64,000 nucleotides of DNA from assembly GCA_963772225.1 (NCBI GenBank), contig CAVYWD010000002.1:1364001-1428000 (forward strand), read 5' to 3'. The notes beneath the pieces are model-generated. The model saw only the letters and a program-made list of their open reading frames with translations. It was not told where the DNA came from and searched no databases. This stretch comes from CAVYWD01 sp963772225. Its GTDB lineage: Bacteria > Myxococcota > Myxococcia > Myxococcales > UBA5297. Positions 52,880 to 62,638 of this stretch are shown in pieces. Positions within the stretch are counted from its first letter, which is position 1, and each line of letters begins with the position of its first letter. Made by a program: the position numbers and the translations under genes.

Positions 52880-54394
52880 CTACCGCACGCCCACGCGCGC
52901 CTCAACAATGGCGACGCTCGCCTCGCGGCCGTCGCTGGCGATGAGCTTCGCCTTCAGGGTGAAGTCCCGCCCGAGCTCGAGCTGCAGCGACGTCGCGCTC
53001 TTCCCCACGCGCCACTCAGGGCCGACCATCACCGTCCCGAAGATCTCGCGCTCGATGCTGGTCGCGTCCACCGACTCGAAGATGCCCAGCGGCACCGGCG
53101 CCTCCCACTGCGGCAGCCCCTGCAGCGGGACGGACCGCGCGCACGGCACCGGCGTGTTCGCGGCGATGACCTGCACCGTCGGCCCGCCCGGGACCATGAT
53201 GCTGATGGGCATGGGCGCGACGTCCTGGAGGCCCGGGCTGCCGCGCGACAGGTTGCGCCCCAAGATGGCGGCGCCGATGGCCACGCCGAGCTCGGGGTGA
53301 ACCTCGCGGTCGGACGCCATGGTCGTGAAGTGCGCGAAGCGCTGCCGGATGGCCGGCATCCGCGTCTGCCCGCCCACCAGCACCAGCTCGTCCACCGACT
53401 CGGGCGAGAGGCGCGCCCGGGCGAGCAGGTCCTCGCAGGCCGCCGCGCAGCGCTCGATGAGCGGCTCGACCATGGCCTCCATGCCGACCCGGGTCAGCGT
53501 GCCCTCGAGGTCGATGAAGCGGCCGTCCTTCTGCGCGACGCAGGGGATGCGGACCTTGGACTGGTCGCGGAACGAGAGGGCTATCTTCGCGGACTCGGCG
53601 GCGAAGGCGAGCCGCTGCAGCACCACCCGGCTCGCGCGCAGGTCGACGCCGTGGCGATCGAGGAACCGCTGCGCGAAGCGCTCGGCGATGGCGGCGTCGA
53701 AGTCGGAGCCGCCCAGGAACGCGTCGCCCCCGGTGGCCAGCACGCTCACCACGCGGTTCTGCACCGACATGAGAGTGGCGTCGAGCGTCCCGCCGCCCAG
53801 GTCGAAGATGAGCACCCGCTGCTGCGGGTTGCGCAGGTTGGCGTAGCAGAGCGCCGCCGCAGTGGGCTCGTTGACCACCGCCAGGACCGCGAGCCCTGCC
53901 TTCTGCGCCGCGGCGCGCAGAGCCTCGCGATGGCGAAAGCTGGCGTGAGCGGGCGTGGTCAGCACGCACTCTGCGAACCGGGTTCCGCCATTCGCCTCGG
54001 CGGCGAGCTCGGTGACGCGCTGGAAGATGCGCGCGGCCACGTCGCGCAGGGGCGTCACCTCGCCCTGGACCTTCACCGCGCAGGTGCCGTCCGGCCCCTC
54101 CACCAGCTCGAAGGCGTACCGCGAGCTGGCCTTGGCCACGAACTCCGAGTTGAACCTGCGGCCGAGGAAGCGCTTGGCTTCGAAGACGGTGTTCTTCGGG
54201 TCTTCGACGATCTGCGTGCGCGCGCTCTGGCCGACGAGCGCCTTGCCCGGCGCGTGAAACCAGACCACCGACGGGAGGAGGTAGCTGCGCTCGGTCGCCT
54301 TGACCAACCGGAGCTTGCCCGCGGCGTCCACGAAGGCCGCCGAAGTGTTGGTGGTGCCGAAGTCGATGCCGAGGACCGGGGCCCGTGGCGCCAT
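52880..54394 (-). CDS. Hsp70/DnaK-like protein lacking the C-terminal lid
   Basis: 504 aa. Nucleotide-binding domain with phosphate-1 VLGIDFGTTNTSAAFVDAAG, connect-1 AVVNEPTAAALCYAN, phosphate-2 VLIFDLGGGTLDATLMS, and LVLVGGQTRMPAIRQRFAHF. The substrate-binding beta domain follows (RSVPLQGLPQWEAPVPLGIF) and the chain stops after it, without the helical lid of DnaK (about 630 aa). Stand-alone Hsp70 homologues of this size abound in myxobacteria. DnaJ or GrpE partners are not nearby. Cytoplasmic ATPase with specialised chaperone or regulatory role. Confidence 0.85.
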   Translation of the reverse strand: MAPRAPVLGIDFGTTNTSAAFVDAAGKLRLVKATERSYLLPSVVWFHAPGKALVGQSARTQIVEDPKNTVFEAKRFLGRRFNSEFVAKASSRYAFELVEGPDGTCAVKVQGEVTPLRDVAARIFQRVTELAAEANGGTRFAECVLTTPAHASFRHREALRAAAQKAGLAVLAVVNEPTAAALCYANLRNPQQRVLIFDLGGGTLDATLMSVQNRVVSVLATGGDAFLGGSDFDAAIAERFAQRFLDRHGVDLRASRVVLQRLAFAAESAKIALSFRDQSKVRIPCVAQKDGRFIDLEGTLTRVGMEAMVEPLIERCAAACEDLLARARLSPESVDELVLVGGQTRMPAIRQRFAHFTTMASDREVHPELGVAIGAAILGRNLSRGSPGLQDVAPMPISIMVPGGPTVQVIAANTPVPCARSVPLQGLPQWEAPVPLGIFESVDATSIEREIFGTVMVGPEWRVGKSATSLQLELGRDFTLKAKLIASDGREASVAIVEARVGVR

Positions 54395-54890
54395 CCGAAG
54401 CTCTCCATGGGAGCGGGCCGCGAGAAGCCCCTTTTCCGCGTCCGCTCGTGCAGCGAGAACCTATCGCACTTTGAGCGCTGGAGAAGAAACGCCACCTGCC
54501 GCCTGAGCTCGAGCAGCCTCGACCTCAAGAGCGCGGTCCCAGGGACCGACGGTGCCCGGGCGACGCGAAAAAGGGCCGATCAGGGCTCAGCGCGGACGGA
54601 GCACCTTCCGGCAGGCAGAGGCCCAGACTCCCGAGCTCGCCTCCCGCGCGGGCGCCGATCGGCTCTTGGGTCCGTCCTCGCTCTCCTCGAGCGCTCGCGA
54701 AAGACCCGCCGAAAGAACCGTCGGGTCACAAGCGAGCGAGGCGCGAGCGGATGGGCCGCTCGCGCCTCGCCGCATCCGGGCCTCAGCCTCTTCCTAGCCC
54801 GGCCGAGCCGGAACCAACGTGGGTTGCCTGCTTCAGACTCCAGACCGCTCCACCCCCATGGCTTTACCTGGAGCCGGAGCCTAGAGGGGA
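54395..54890. other. intergenic region with strong hairpin and R1 fragment
   Basis: No gene seen. GAGGCGCGAGCGG (54738-54750) pairs with 54756-54768 over 13 bp, extendable to 15 bp by the flanking GC pairs, around the loop ATGGG. 54793-54852 is the left part of repeat R1 (CCGGCCGAGCCGGAACCAAC...). The latter ends near the convergent rhodanese gene. Confidence 0.65.
54793..54852 (+). repeat. dispersed hairpin repeat R1, copy 3 (partial)
   Basis: Shares GGCCGAGCCGGAACCAACG and GGGTTGCCT..CAGACTCCAGACC with the start of R1 copies 1 and 2, then diverges before the central hairpin. Confidence 0.65.
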
Positions 54891-55322
54891 CTACGGTGCG
54901 CTCCGCTCCCAGGTGCTGATGGGCCCCATGTCGTAAACCGCGGTGAAGCCCAGCCGCTGCAGCGCCTCGCGCGCCATGCCGGACCGGTGTCCGGTGCGGC
55001 AGTAGACCAGCACCGGCGTCGAGGGCGAGCCAATCTCCGCGGCTCGGGAGGCCACCTCGTCGACCGGTATGTTCTTGGCGTTGGGCACGTGCCCCGAGTC
55101 GAACTCCGGGGGCGTTCGCACGTCGACGATGACGACCCCTGCCTGTGCGAGCTTGCGGGCGGTGGGGCCGTCGACGACTCCCGGCCTGACGCCGGCGAGG
55201 CCGGGGGCGTCGGCTCCGTTCGCGGGCTTCGCCTCGGCGATCGGCGGCGCCGCGGGATGGGCGCACGCAGCGGGGGCGAAGGCGAGGCAGGCGGCTGCGG
55301 CGAGAGGCTTCGGGAAGCGCAT
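54891..55322 (-). CDS. rhodanese-domain lipoprotein
   Basis: 143 aa from ATG 55322. Signal peptide with possible lipobox APAACAHP. Rhodanese fold: GVVIVDVRTPPEFDSGHVPN, NIPVDEVASRAAEIG, and active-site loop VLVYCRTGHRSGMAREALQR with Cys of C-R-T-G-H-R-S. It transfers sulfane sulfur (thiosulfate:cyanide-type) or acts as a periplasmic sulfur carrier. Convergent non-coding DNA lies behind; the DUF488 gene is 89 bp upstream on the same strand. Confidence 0.86.
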   Translation of the reverse strand: MRFPKPLAAAACLAFAPAACAHPAAPPIAEAKPANGADAPGLAGVRPGVVDGPTARKLAQAGVVIVDVRTPPEFDSGHVPNAKNIPVDEVASRAAEIGSPSTPVLVYCRTGHRSGMAREALQRLGFTAVYDMGPISTWERSAP

Positions 55323-55411
55323 GCAAGCTCCTTTTCCCGAAGAGAGCCGGCGGCGCGAGGCGAGGATTCGCGCTCGGGCGAACGAAGGCCCGCCCCTCGG
55401 CACGGCGCACC

Positions 55412-55840
55412 TTACTCGCCGGGGGGCCTCGCGGGCGGGGCCTGCAGCGGCGTTCGCTCCACGTCCGCGCCGCGCTCGACCAGCAGCTGGCGCAGCAGCG
55501 ACCGGTGGCAGCGCGACTCTTCCGGGCAGTAGCAGCCCACGGAGAAGCTCGCGGTGTGCGAGAGCGCCGCGAGGAGGTCGAGCGTCCGCTGGTTCTCGGG
55601 GGTCGCCATCTCCGAGCGGTACCTCCGGGCGAAGGCGGCCCACTCCCGGTCGGTCTTCGCGCCCAGCGCCGTTTTCACCGCCGCCGCGCTCGGGGCCAGG
55701 TTCGGGTACCAGACGTCGTACCAGTTCCCGCTCGAGAACTCGCTTTTGGGGACGCCGCGCGGCGGGCGGCGCACGGTGCCGATTCGCAGGCCCTCGCCGG
55801 GGGCCCTCGGCGTGCCCAGGCGGACGACGCGCACGGTCAT
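55412..55840 (-). CDS. DUF488 protein
   Basis: 142 aa from ATG 55840 (GAGGAGCGAAG upstream). RLGTPRAPGEGLRIGTVRRP at the start, YDVWYPNLAPSAAAVKTALG, and C-terminal VGCYCPEESRCHRSLLRQLL, the conserved Cys/His of DUF488. Function of this family is not known; it has been linked to nucleic-acid or sulfur chemistry only by context. Divergent from the DUF4230 gene. Confidence 0.82.
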   Translation of the reverse strand: MTVRVVRLGTPRAPGEGLRIGTVRRPPRGVPKSEFSSGNWYDVWYPNLAPSAAAVKTALGAKTDREWAAFARRYRSEMATPENQRTLDLLAALSHTASFSVGCYCPEESRCHRSLLRQLLVERGADVERTPLQAPPARPPGE

Positions 55841-55924
55841 CTTCGCTCCTCCTCGTTTCGTTCGCGCCCCCCGCATGGCCGCCCCGATTCGCGGGCCAGC
55901 GCCGGGCCGCGGTACGATGCCCCC

Positions 55925-56539
55925 ATGCGCCGGCTTGCAATCATCGCCCTCGCGCTCGCCGCAGGTCTCATCGGCGGCCTGGCGCTCTCGTTCGCCCTCC
56001 GGCCGCAGCGCCCGCCGCCGCCCTCCGCGCCCGTGATCATCGAGAAGGTGCGCGAGGTGGCGCGCCTCGAGGCGCTCGAGGTGCGGGTCTACAAGAAAGT
56101 CGCCTACTCCCCGGAGCCCAGGCCAGCGCCCACCTTGTGGGGCGACGTCTTCAACTGGGCCAAGTTCACGCTGCGCGACGCCCATGGGCGGGCCATCGTC
56201 TTCGCCGTCCTGCACCTGGGGGTGGACGTCGACCGGCTGGGTCCCGACCGCCTGGCCGTTCTGGGGAGGACGGCCCAGGTGGCGCTGCCGCCGGTGAAGG
56301 TGCAGGTGGAGCTCGACCCCGCTGAGACCGAGGTCATCGGCTCGAACCTCGACTCGAAAGAGACGGCGGAGCTCTTCGCGCTGGCCAAGGAGGCCTTCTT
56401 TCGCGAGGCCTCCGCCGACGCGGCACTTCAGGCGAAGGCTCGCGGCGCCTGCGAGCGCGCGGTGCGCGCGCTGCTCTTGAGCGCGGGCTTCGACGAGGTG
56501 GTGTTCGTGGACCGCCTGTCCGCGCCCGCCGCCGGCTAG
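55925..56539 (+). CDS. DUF4230 membrane-anchored protein
   Basis: 204 aa. One N-terminal anchor (IIALALAAGLIGGLALSFAL), then DUF4230: VREVARLEALEVRVYKKVAY, LGPDRLAVLGRTAQVALPPV, VELDPAETEVIGSNLDSKET and a C-terminal helix with FREASADAALQAKARGACER. The domain is found in envelope proteins of many bacteria; role unknown. Single gene, divergent from DUF488. Confidence 0.8.
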   Translation: MRRLAIIALALAAGLIGGLALSFALRPQRPPPPSAPVIIEKVREVARLEALEVRVYKKVAYSPEPRPAPTLWGDVFNWAKFTLRDAHGRAIVFAVLHLGVDVDRLGPDRLAVLGRTAQVALPPVKVQVELDPAETEVIGSNLDSKETAELFALAKEAFFREASADAALQAKARGACERAVRALLLSAGFDEVVFVDRLSAPAAG

Positions 56540-56706
56540 CGCCATCGATCGACGCGACGCCGCTCGCTGTGAAAGTGGCCCGCCCATTCCGCGGCGAGCT
56601 CGCGTTTCCGCTCGAGCCGACCGCGCCGCGCAACGGCTCCCGCAACCGCCGCCGATTTCCTCGTGTTGATGCGGGCATGACGCTTCAACTCCCAAGGAGA
56701 CACCGA

Positions 56707-57867
56707 ATGAAGACCTCGCGATGGGCCGCCGCCGCGGCCGCCGCCCTCCCGCTGGCGCTCGGCGCCTGCGGCGCCACCGACTCGTCGACCCTGCAGAGCG
56801 CCGCGCCCGACTACAGCTCCCTGTCGATGGACATGACCTCCGCCGACACCACCGACGCGCAGTCCACGCCGGCGACGACCGCCGACGCCGTCGACTTGGC
56901 CGTCGGCGCGGTCGCCGCCGACGTCTGCCATCCGCACCTGTTCGTGCGGACCCACGACGTCGCGCTCCGGGTCAACCGGCACCTCTGGAAGTTCTTGCGA
57001 CACGTCGCGTTCCTCACCGAGCGCAAGGCCGACAAGCTGGCGGGCGGCCAGGCGACCTGGCAGCGGCAGAACGGCCCGGTCGAGGCGCGATGGACCGTGA
57101 CCGAGGTCAGCGACAAGGTCTACGACTTCAAGCTCGAGCTCGCCCCCGCGAGCACCACCGCCTGGACCACCGTCTTCTCCGGCGAGGTCGACCGCACCGG
57201 CGCGACCGCCGCGCACCAGGGCAAGGGCTCTGCGACCCTCGACCTCACGGCGCTGCACCAGGTCCTGCCGAGCGAGCCCGCGTCCGGCAAGCTCTCCATC
57301 GCGTTCGAGGCCTTCGCGAGCTACCGCAAGTCGGTCTTCGACGCGGTCGACGTGGTCTGGGACGCCGCCGGCGACGCCGACGCGGCCGCGCTGGGCAGCA
57401 CGCCGCGCAACGCGCACTACGTCTACTACCGCGAGCCGGGCAAGGGCGGCAGCCTCAAGGGCCACGACGAGATGGTCTTCCTCTGCCCGCAGACCGTGCC
57501 CGCGAACAAGCTGCCGGCCGACGTGAAGGTCCTCACCCGCTGGTACCGCGACGCCGACGGCTCGGTGAAGGGCCGCTCCGACGCGCTCATGGTCGGCGGG
57601 CAGCTCCCCGCGGCCGACGAGGTACAGGGCGTGGTCTGCCACGACGCCGCGGCCGAGGGCCTGGCGCAGGTCGAGAGCTACTGGATGATGAAGGAGGTCG
57701 TGAGCGCGACCGACGCCACCGCCCAGTCCTGGGGCCCGCGCGGCGACGTCTCGACCTGCGGCGCGCTGTTTGGGCCGGTCCCGGCGGTGGACAGCGGCGC
57801 GAGCGACTTCGACTTCGGGTCGCTGAGCTTCGACTCGAACGACCCCGCGCCGTTCCCGGGCATGTGA
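56707..57867 (+). CDS. hypothetical lipoprotein (myxobacterial type)
   Basis: 386 aa, ATG with CAAGGAGACACC upstream. Lipobox LALGACGATD; a Ser/Thr/Asp-rich linker follows (SADTTDAQSTPATTADAV). The main domain alternates strands (ATWQRQNGPVEARWTVTEVS; KVYDFKLELAPASTTAWTTV), a carbohydrate/ligand-binding-like beta sandwich, with two Cys pairs near the end (VVCHDAAAEG; VSTCGALFGP). It is a surface or periplasmic protein without a known role. Confidence 0.68.
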   Translation: MKTSRWAAAAAAALPLALGACGATDSSTLQSAAPDYSSLSMDMTSADTTDAQSTPATTADAVDLAVGAVAADVCHPHLFVRTHDVALRVNRHLWKFLRHVAFLTERKADKLAGGQATWQRQNGPVEARWTVTEVSDKVYDFKLELAPASTTAWTTVFSGEVDRTGATAAHQGKGSATLDLTALHQVLPSEPASGKLSIAFEAFASYRKSVFDAVDVVWDAAGDADAAALGSTPRNAHYVYYREPGKGGSLKGHDEMVFLCPQTVPANKLPADVKVLTRWYRDADGSVKGRSDALMVGGQLPAADEVQGVVCHDAAAEGLAQVESYWMMKEVVSATDATAQSWGPRGDVSTCGALFGPVPAVDSGASDFDFGSLSFDSNDPAPFPGM

Positions 57868-58135
57868 CCCGCGAAGGACGCGAAGTGGAAGGGAAGCGGC
57901 GCCCCGCACTGGGCGCCGCTTTCCTTTTGTCCGCCAAGCGCAGTTCGTGCGCGCCGCGCCCGATTCGGACCCCCTCGTCGGGCATCAGCCCACCGGTCCT
58001 CGAGCGCTTGGCCGCGGGGAGTCGCGCCGTCCCCTACTCGGCCCTACCCGCGGGTTTTCCTCGCGCGCTCCCGGCGAATATGCTCGGCGCAGCTCACCAC
58101 ATTCAAGGACCTGGGGCCTGGGCCCCGCCTTTCGC

Positions 58136-60779
58136 ATGTGCTCCGCACGAACCACGGACCCGCTGGTCTTCGCACTCGTCGAACAGAGCCCCGAGCCTGA
58201 TCGCGGCCGTGGACTGCGAGCTGCGCCTTTCGGCCCTCAACGCGCGGCTGCGCGAGGCGCTCCGCCGCGGCATGGGCCGGGAGGTCCAGGTCGGTGAGCG
58301 GCTCGAGGACGCCCTCGCCCCGTATCCGGTCGTGCGCGAGGTGGTGATGGACCTGTGCCGCCGCGCGGTTGCGGGAGAGGAGCTGCGCCTCTGCCGCGAG
58401 CTGCCGGGGGCCGGGCCCCAGACCTATGACATCCGCCTCGCGCCCCTGCGAGACGCGCGCGGCGCGCCCGTCGCCGCGGTGGTGACCGCGCGCCCCGCGG
58501 AGCCGAGCGCCGCCGCCGAGGAGCGGCTGACGCTCGCCCAGCGACTCGGCCGCTTCGGGCTGTTCGAGTGGGACCCGTCGACCGGCGAGGTGCGCTGGAG
58601 CCGCGAGCTGGAGGAGCTGTTCGGGCTCGCGCCCGGAGCGTTCGAGGGCACGCTCGAGGGGTTTGCCCGAAGGCTCCACCCCGACGACGGCGAGCGCCTC
58701 CTGACGGAGCTTTCGACCTGGGCGCGCGAGCGGCGGCGGCAGGTCGCGTTCGAGGGGCGGTTCGCGCTCGCCGGCGGCGAATCGCGGATCCTGGAGATCA
58801 CCGCGCGGCTCTCCTACGACGCCTTCGGCCGGGCGCAGCGCATGGCCGGCATCGCCGCCGACGTCACCGAGCGAAGGCGCGCCGAGCAGGAGACGCGCGA
58901 GCGGAGCGCCGACTTCGAGCGGCTCTTCGAGGCCTCCAGCGAAGGAATCCTGGTCCACGAGATGATGACCGCCGAGGCGCGCGGCGCGTTCCTGCGCGCG
59001 AACCCGGCGGCCTGCGCCTTGCTCGGATACAGCGGCGAGGAGCTCGGCCGCCTCACGCTGCTCGACGTCATTGCGCCGGAGGACGGCGCGCAGGGCGCAC
59101 CCGCCGAGCCCGAGCTGCGCCTGCGCGGGCGGCTGGAGAAGGTGCTCGTGCGCAAGGACGGACGGCGGGTCTTGAGCGAGGTCAGCAGCCGCCACTTCGT
59201 CCACCGCGGCAGGCCCATGGTCCTGTCGGTCGTCCGCGACCTGACCGAGCGGATGCGCTCGGCGCGCGCGCTTCAAGACAGCGAGGCGCGCCTGCGCACG
59301 CTGGTGGACCACGCGCCCGCCGCCATCTTCTTCAAGGACCTGGGGGGCCGGCTGGTGGTGGGCAACCCCCTGCTCGCGTCGCTGCAGGGCCGGACGCTCG
59401 ACGCGGTGACGGGGAAGACCGCGCGCGAGCTCGACTCGGGAAGCGCCGATGTTTTCACCTCAAACGACCGTCGCGTGCTGGCCGAGGGCCGTTCCCAGAG
59501 CTTCGAGGAGCTGGTGGCGCTCCCCGACGGCGTCCACACGTTCATCTCCACGCGCTTCCCGCTGCGCGGGCCGGACGGCGCCGTGCAAGGGCTGGGCGGC
59601 ATCAGCGTGGACATCACCGAGCGCAAGCGGGCCGAGGACCGGGTGCGCGACGCCGATCGGCGCAAGACCGAGTTCTTGGCCATGCTCTCCCACGAGCTGC
59701 GAAACCCGCTCGCGCCCATCAAGAACAGCCTGTTCGTCCTGGACCGCGCCCCGCCCGACAGCGACCGCGCGCGCCGCGCCCGGGCGGTGCTCGACCGGCA
59801 GGTGGGGCACCTGACGCGCCTGGTGGACGACCTGCTCGACCTGACGCGCATCTCCAACGGGAAGATCCGCCTCCAGCCGGCGCGCCTCGACCTGGCGCTG
59901 CTGGTGCGCCGGACGGTGGAGGACTACCGGTCGGTCTTCGAGGGCGGCGGCGTGGCGCTCACCCTGGAGGCGACCGAGGGCCCGGTGTTCGTGAGCGGCG
60001 ACGCGACCCGCCTCTCCCAGGCGCTCGGCAACCTGCTGCAGAACGCCGCGAAGTTCACCTCCCGGGGCGGAACGGCCCAGGTGCGCCTCTGGGCGGACGA
60101 GGCGCTCGGCCGCGCCCGGCTCTCCATCCGCGACGACGGCCAGGGCATCGAACCGCAGATGCTGACGAGGCTGTTCGAGCCGTTCGCCCAGGCGGACGCG
60201 ACGCTCGCGCGGAGCAGCGGCGGGCTGGGGCTGGGGTTGGCCCTGGTGAAGGGCCTGGTCGAGATGCACGGCGGCGAGGTGAGCGCGTCGAGCCTCGGGC
60301 TCGGGCGCGGCGCGGAGTTCTCCGTGTGGCTGCCGCTCAGCGCCCGCGGAGGCGCGGCGGAGTCTTTCATCCAGGGCGAGGACGCGGGCGAGCCGCAGGA
60401 GCCCCTGACCCTGGCCGCTTCCCGCCGCGTGCTGGTCATCGAGGACAACATCGACGCGGCGGAGAGCCTGCGCGACATGCTCCAGCAGGCCGGTCACCGA
60501 GTGGAGGTCGCCTTCGACGGCCGCGTGGGCGTGGAGGCGGCGCGCTCGTTCAGGCCCGAGATCGTTTTGTGCGACATCGGCCTGCCGGAGCTGGACGGCT
60601 TCGGGGTCGCCCGGGAGATCCGCGCGGACCCGGCGCTCTCGGGCATGCGGCTCATCGCGGTCAGCGGCTACGCGACGCCTGCGGACCAGCGGTCGTCGCT
60701 GGAGGCGGGCTTCGAGCACCACCTCGCGAAGCCGGTGACCCTGGAGAGGCTGGAGGAGATCTTGGCGCGGGCGCCTTGA
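58136..60779 (+). CDS. hybrid PAS sensor histidine kinase with receiver domain, frameshifted near start
   Basis: 880 aa after removing one C. ATG 58136 opens MCSARTTDPLVFALVEQSP; a four-C run at 58189-58192 then shifts the frame, and with three C it continues SLIAAVDCELRLSALNARLR, a PAS start. Three further PAS domains follow (RFGLFEWDPSTGEVRWSREL; GILVHEMMTAEARGAFLRAN; HAPAAIFFKDLGGRLVVGNP). H-box EFLAMLSHELRNPLAPIKNS; N-box LGNLLQNAAKFTSRG; G2 SGGLGLGLALVKGLVEMHGG. C-terminal receiver RVLVIEDNIDAAESLRDMLQ with phospho-Asp in IVLCDIGLPELDGFG. Cytoplasmic hybrid kinase; signal and output unknown. Confidence 0.87.
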
Positions 60780-60783
60780 GCCG

Positions 60784-60843
60784 CCGGGCCATGAATGGCC
60801 CGGCTACGCGTGGGAAGCCGGCTGAAGCCGGCTGAAGCCGGCT
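60784..60843. repeat. REP-like palindrome and 10-bp tandem repeat
   Basis: CCGGGCCATGAATGGCCCGG (from 60784) is palindromic and lies 5 bp after the kinase stop. GAAGCCGGCT follows three times in tandem (60814-60843). A related ATGAATGGCC palindrome is seen at about 7194. Likely a REP element or terminator. Confidence 0.65.
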
Positions 60844-60952
60844 GGCCAAGCGAGCACGTCCCCTCCCTCGTGTGCGGCGACCGTCGTCTTTGGCTGCCGA
60901 CGAGGCGAATCAACACTTGAATGGATACCTCGCCTCGTTGCCGGCGATGAAT

Positions 60953-61750
60953 TCATTTCTCCGCGCCGCAATTCGCTCCCCCGAAGCGCAACCTTCCCCA
61001 CCGCGAGGCGCGGTGGAAGTTCCCTTGGCCCAGAATGGGAGAGAAGGACATGGCCTCGCTCTGCCCGTCGCGAAAGCTATAGAGGTTGATTCTCCAAATA
61101 TCCCCTAAGCGCGGCGGGACCGGCACCCGCGCCCCGGCGAGGGACGCCCAGGGCCAGGCGATTTCCACCGAGTACCGCCCCTTCGCCCGGTCGACCTCCA
61201 CGGCGCGCTGGACCTTCGAGTCCCACTCCTGGTGCCCGAAGCGCGTCCCCTCGGGCGCGCGGACGATGGGCGCGTTGTAGTCGTCGAAGCGCGTGTCCCA
61301 GACGGCGCCGTTCACGTCGACCTGCAGCTCGAAGTAGTCGCGGTTGTCCCCGAAGTCGCCCGGCTGAAGCATGACCTCGACCGCGGAGGCGCGCTCCCAG
61401 AGGTGCGGGTCGACCTCGTCCCTGGCGAACGGCGAGGTCGGCTCGCCGTCCTCGACGACGACCGCCAGGTAGAGGTTCGCCTCGTCCCACAAGACGCGCG
61501 CCGAGGCGTTGACCTTGCTGTCCTTCGACGGCCGCCCGTCGCCCGGGCCCACGAAGGCGAAGGTCTCGCCCGCCAGGCTCCAGGCGCCCTCGCCCAGGCG
61601 TCCGTCGACGCGGACGGCACCGGCAGGGGCGCGCGCGGCGCACACCGAGGGGATCTCGCCGCCCGAGCGATCGACCGGGGGCGGCCCTTTTCGCGCGCAG
61701 CCGAGCGCGAGAGCCGCACCGAAGAGGCACGCCAGAGTCGCTCGCGTCAT
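60953..61750 (-). CDS. carbohydrate-binding family 9-like lipoprotein
   Basis: 265 aa from ATG 61750. Lipobox ALALGCARK. One CBM9-like domain: VRVDGRLGEGAWSLAGETFA, VLWDEANLYLAVVVEDGEPT, EVMLQPGDFGDNRDYFELQV and YSVEIAWPWASLAG. Such domains bind glycan ends, or are part of haem-type dehydrogenases; here it stands alone. Periplasmic or outer-membrane anchored. The downstream gap to the kinase holds only the REP-like sequence. Confidence 0.8.
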   Translation of the reverse strand: MTRATLACLFGAALALGCARKGPPPVDRSGGEIPSVCAARAPAGAVRVDGRLGEGAWSLAGETFAFVGPGDGRPSKDSKVNASARVLWDEANLYLAVVVEDGEPTSPFARDEVDPHLWERASAVEVMLQPGDFGDNRDYFELQVDVNGAVWDTRFDDYNAPIVRAPEGTRFGHQEWDSKVQRAVEVDRAKGRYSVEIAWPWASLAGARVPVPPRLGDIWRINLYSFRDGQSEAMSFSPILGQGNFHRASRWGRLRFGGANCGAEK

Positions 61751-61776
61751 GGCGGCCGGGTCGAGCTTGGGGCCCG

Positions 61777-62136
61777 TCACTCGCGCAGCGCTTTGCCGCT
61801 GGCGTCGGTGGTGATGGTCGAGCCGGCGATGATCAGGATGCCCTCGACCAGGCCCCAGAGGCTCCCCAAGCCGCAGGTGAAGACGGTGACCAAGATTTGA
61901 ATGATGCCCAGCTTGGTGTAGCCCAGGTAGAAGCGGTGGATCCCCAAGCCGCCCAGGAAGATTCCGAGCAGGCCGGCGGCAAGCTTCGACTTCGTCGGCT
62001 CGTAGGTCGCGAGGCCCTGGGCGCCTCCGCTCACCTGCAAGGCACTCCCTGGCGCGGGGGCGCGGACGGCCGCGCCGCAGGTGGGACACGCGGCGGCGCC
62101 CTGGGGAACCTGGCCGCCGCATTGACTGCAGAACAT
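61777..62136 (-). CDS. zinc-ribbon TM2-domain protein
   Basis: 119 aa. N-terminal zinc ribbon CSQCGGQVPQGAAACPTCG. The TM2 domain has KSKLAAGLLGIFLGGLGIHR then FYLGYTKLGIIQILVTVFTC, with the conserved His-R-F-Y-L-G motif between two helices. TM2 proteins are small inner-membrane proteins of unknown function, with the ribbon likely binding zinc in the cytoplasm. It lies 26 bp upstream of the CBM9 lipoprotein on the same strand, so co-transcription is likely. Confidence 0.88.
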   Translation of the reverse strand: MFCSQCGGQVPQGAAACPTCGAAVRAPAPGSALQVSGGAQGLATYEPTKSKLAAGLLGIFLGGLGIHRFYLGYTKLGIIQILVTVFTCGLGSLWGLVEGILIIAGSTITTDASGKALRE

Positions 62137-62247
62137 GGGGCCTCCTGGAGGGAAAATCGAGCGAATGCCGAATGAAGGCAGGTCGCCCCGGGATGTGTCA
62201 ATCGACCGGCGCCTTTTCGCGGCGACGCCGAAAAGCAGGGCGCCGCT

Positions 62248-62595
62248 TCAGTGCGCCGGCGCGGCCGGCGGCGCCGCCTTGAGCCCGCGGATGTGCTTCA
62301 CGAGCGCGTCCACCTCGGAGGCGGAGAGCTTCCCCTTGAACGGCGGCATGCCGCCTTCCGTGCCGAGCTGGATGGCGGTTCGAATCGACGCGTCGTCGCG
62401 CGAGGACTGCCACAGGTCCCGAGTGAGGTCGGTGGCGGAGTATCGGCGGCCAAGCTCGGTCCGGCTTCGGCCGTCCTCGCCGTGGCACGCGGCGCAGTTG
62501 GCCTTCCAGAGCTCGGCCGCGTTCGGCGCCTTCGGCAAAGCCGCGGCGGTCAGGAGGGGGGCGACCGAGAGCAATAGGAGCAGACGCATTCGCAT
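62248..62595 (-). CDS. small c-type cytochrome
   Basis: 115 aa. Signal peptide (LLLLLSVAPLLTAAALP). Single haem site CAACH in LWKANCAACHGEDGRSRTEL; the sixth ligand Met is in EGGMPPFKGKLSASEVDALV, the usual G-x-M-P-x-F. A monohaem class I cytochrome c of the cytochrome c-mono type, exported to the periplasm as an electron carrier. No oxidase partner is adjacent. Confidence 0.88.
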   Translation of the reverse strand: MRMRLLLLLSVAPLLTAAALPKAPNAAELWKANCAACHGEDGRSRTELGRRYSATDLTRDLWQSSRDDASIRTAIQLGTEGGMPPFKGKLSASEVDALVKHIRGLKAAPPAAPAH

Positions 62596-62638
62596 GGCTT
62601 TTAGGTCCTTCCGTCGAGCAGCACCGCAAAGAGAGCCT

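Noticed and set aside
58568..60835. 755-codon alternative frame on the same strand as the hybrid kinase
   Set aside because: Arg/Ala/Gly-rich composition typical of frame shadow; the kinase frame has all motifs.
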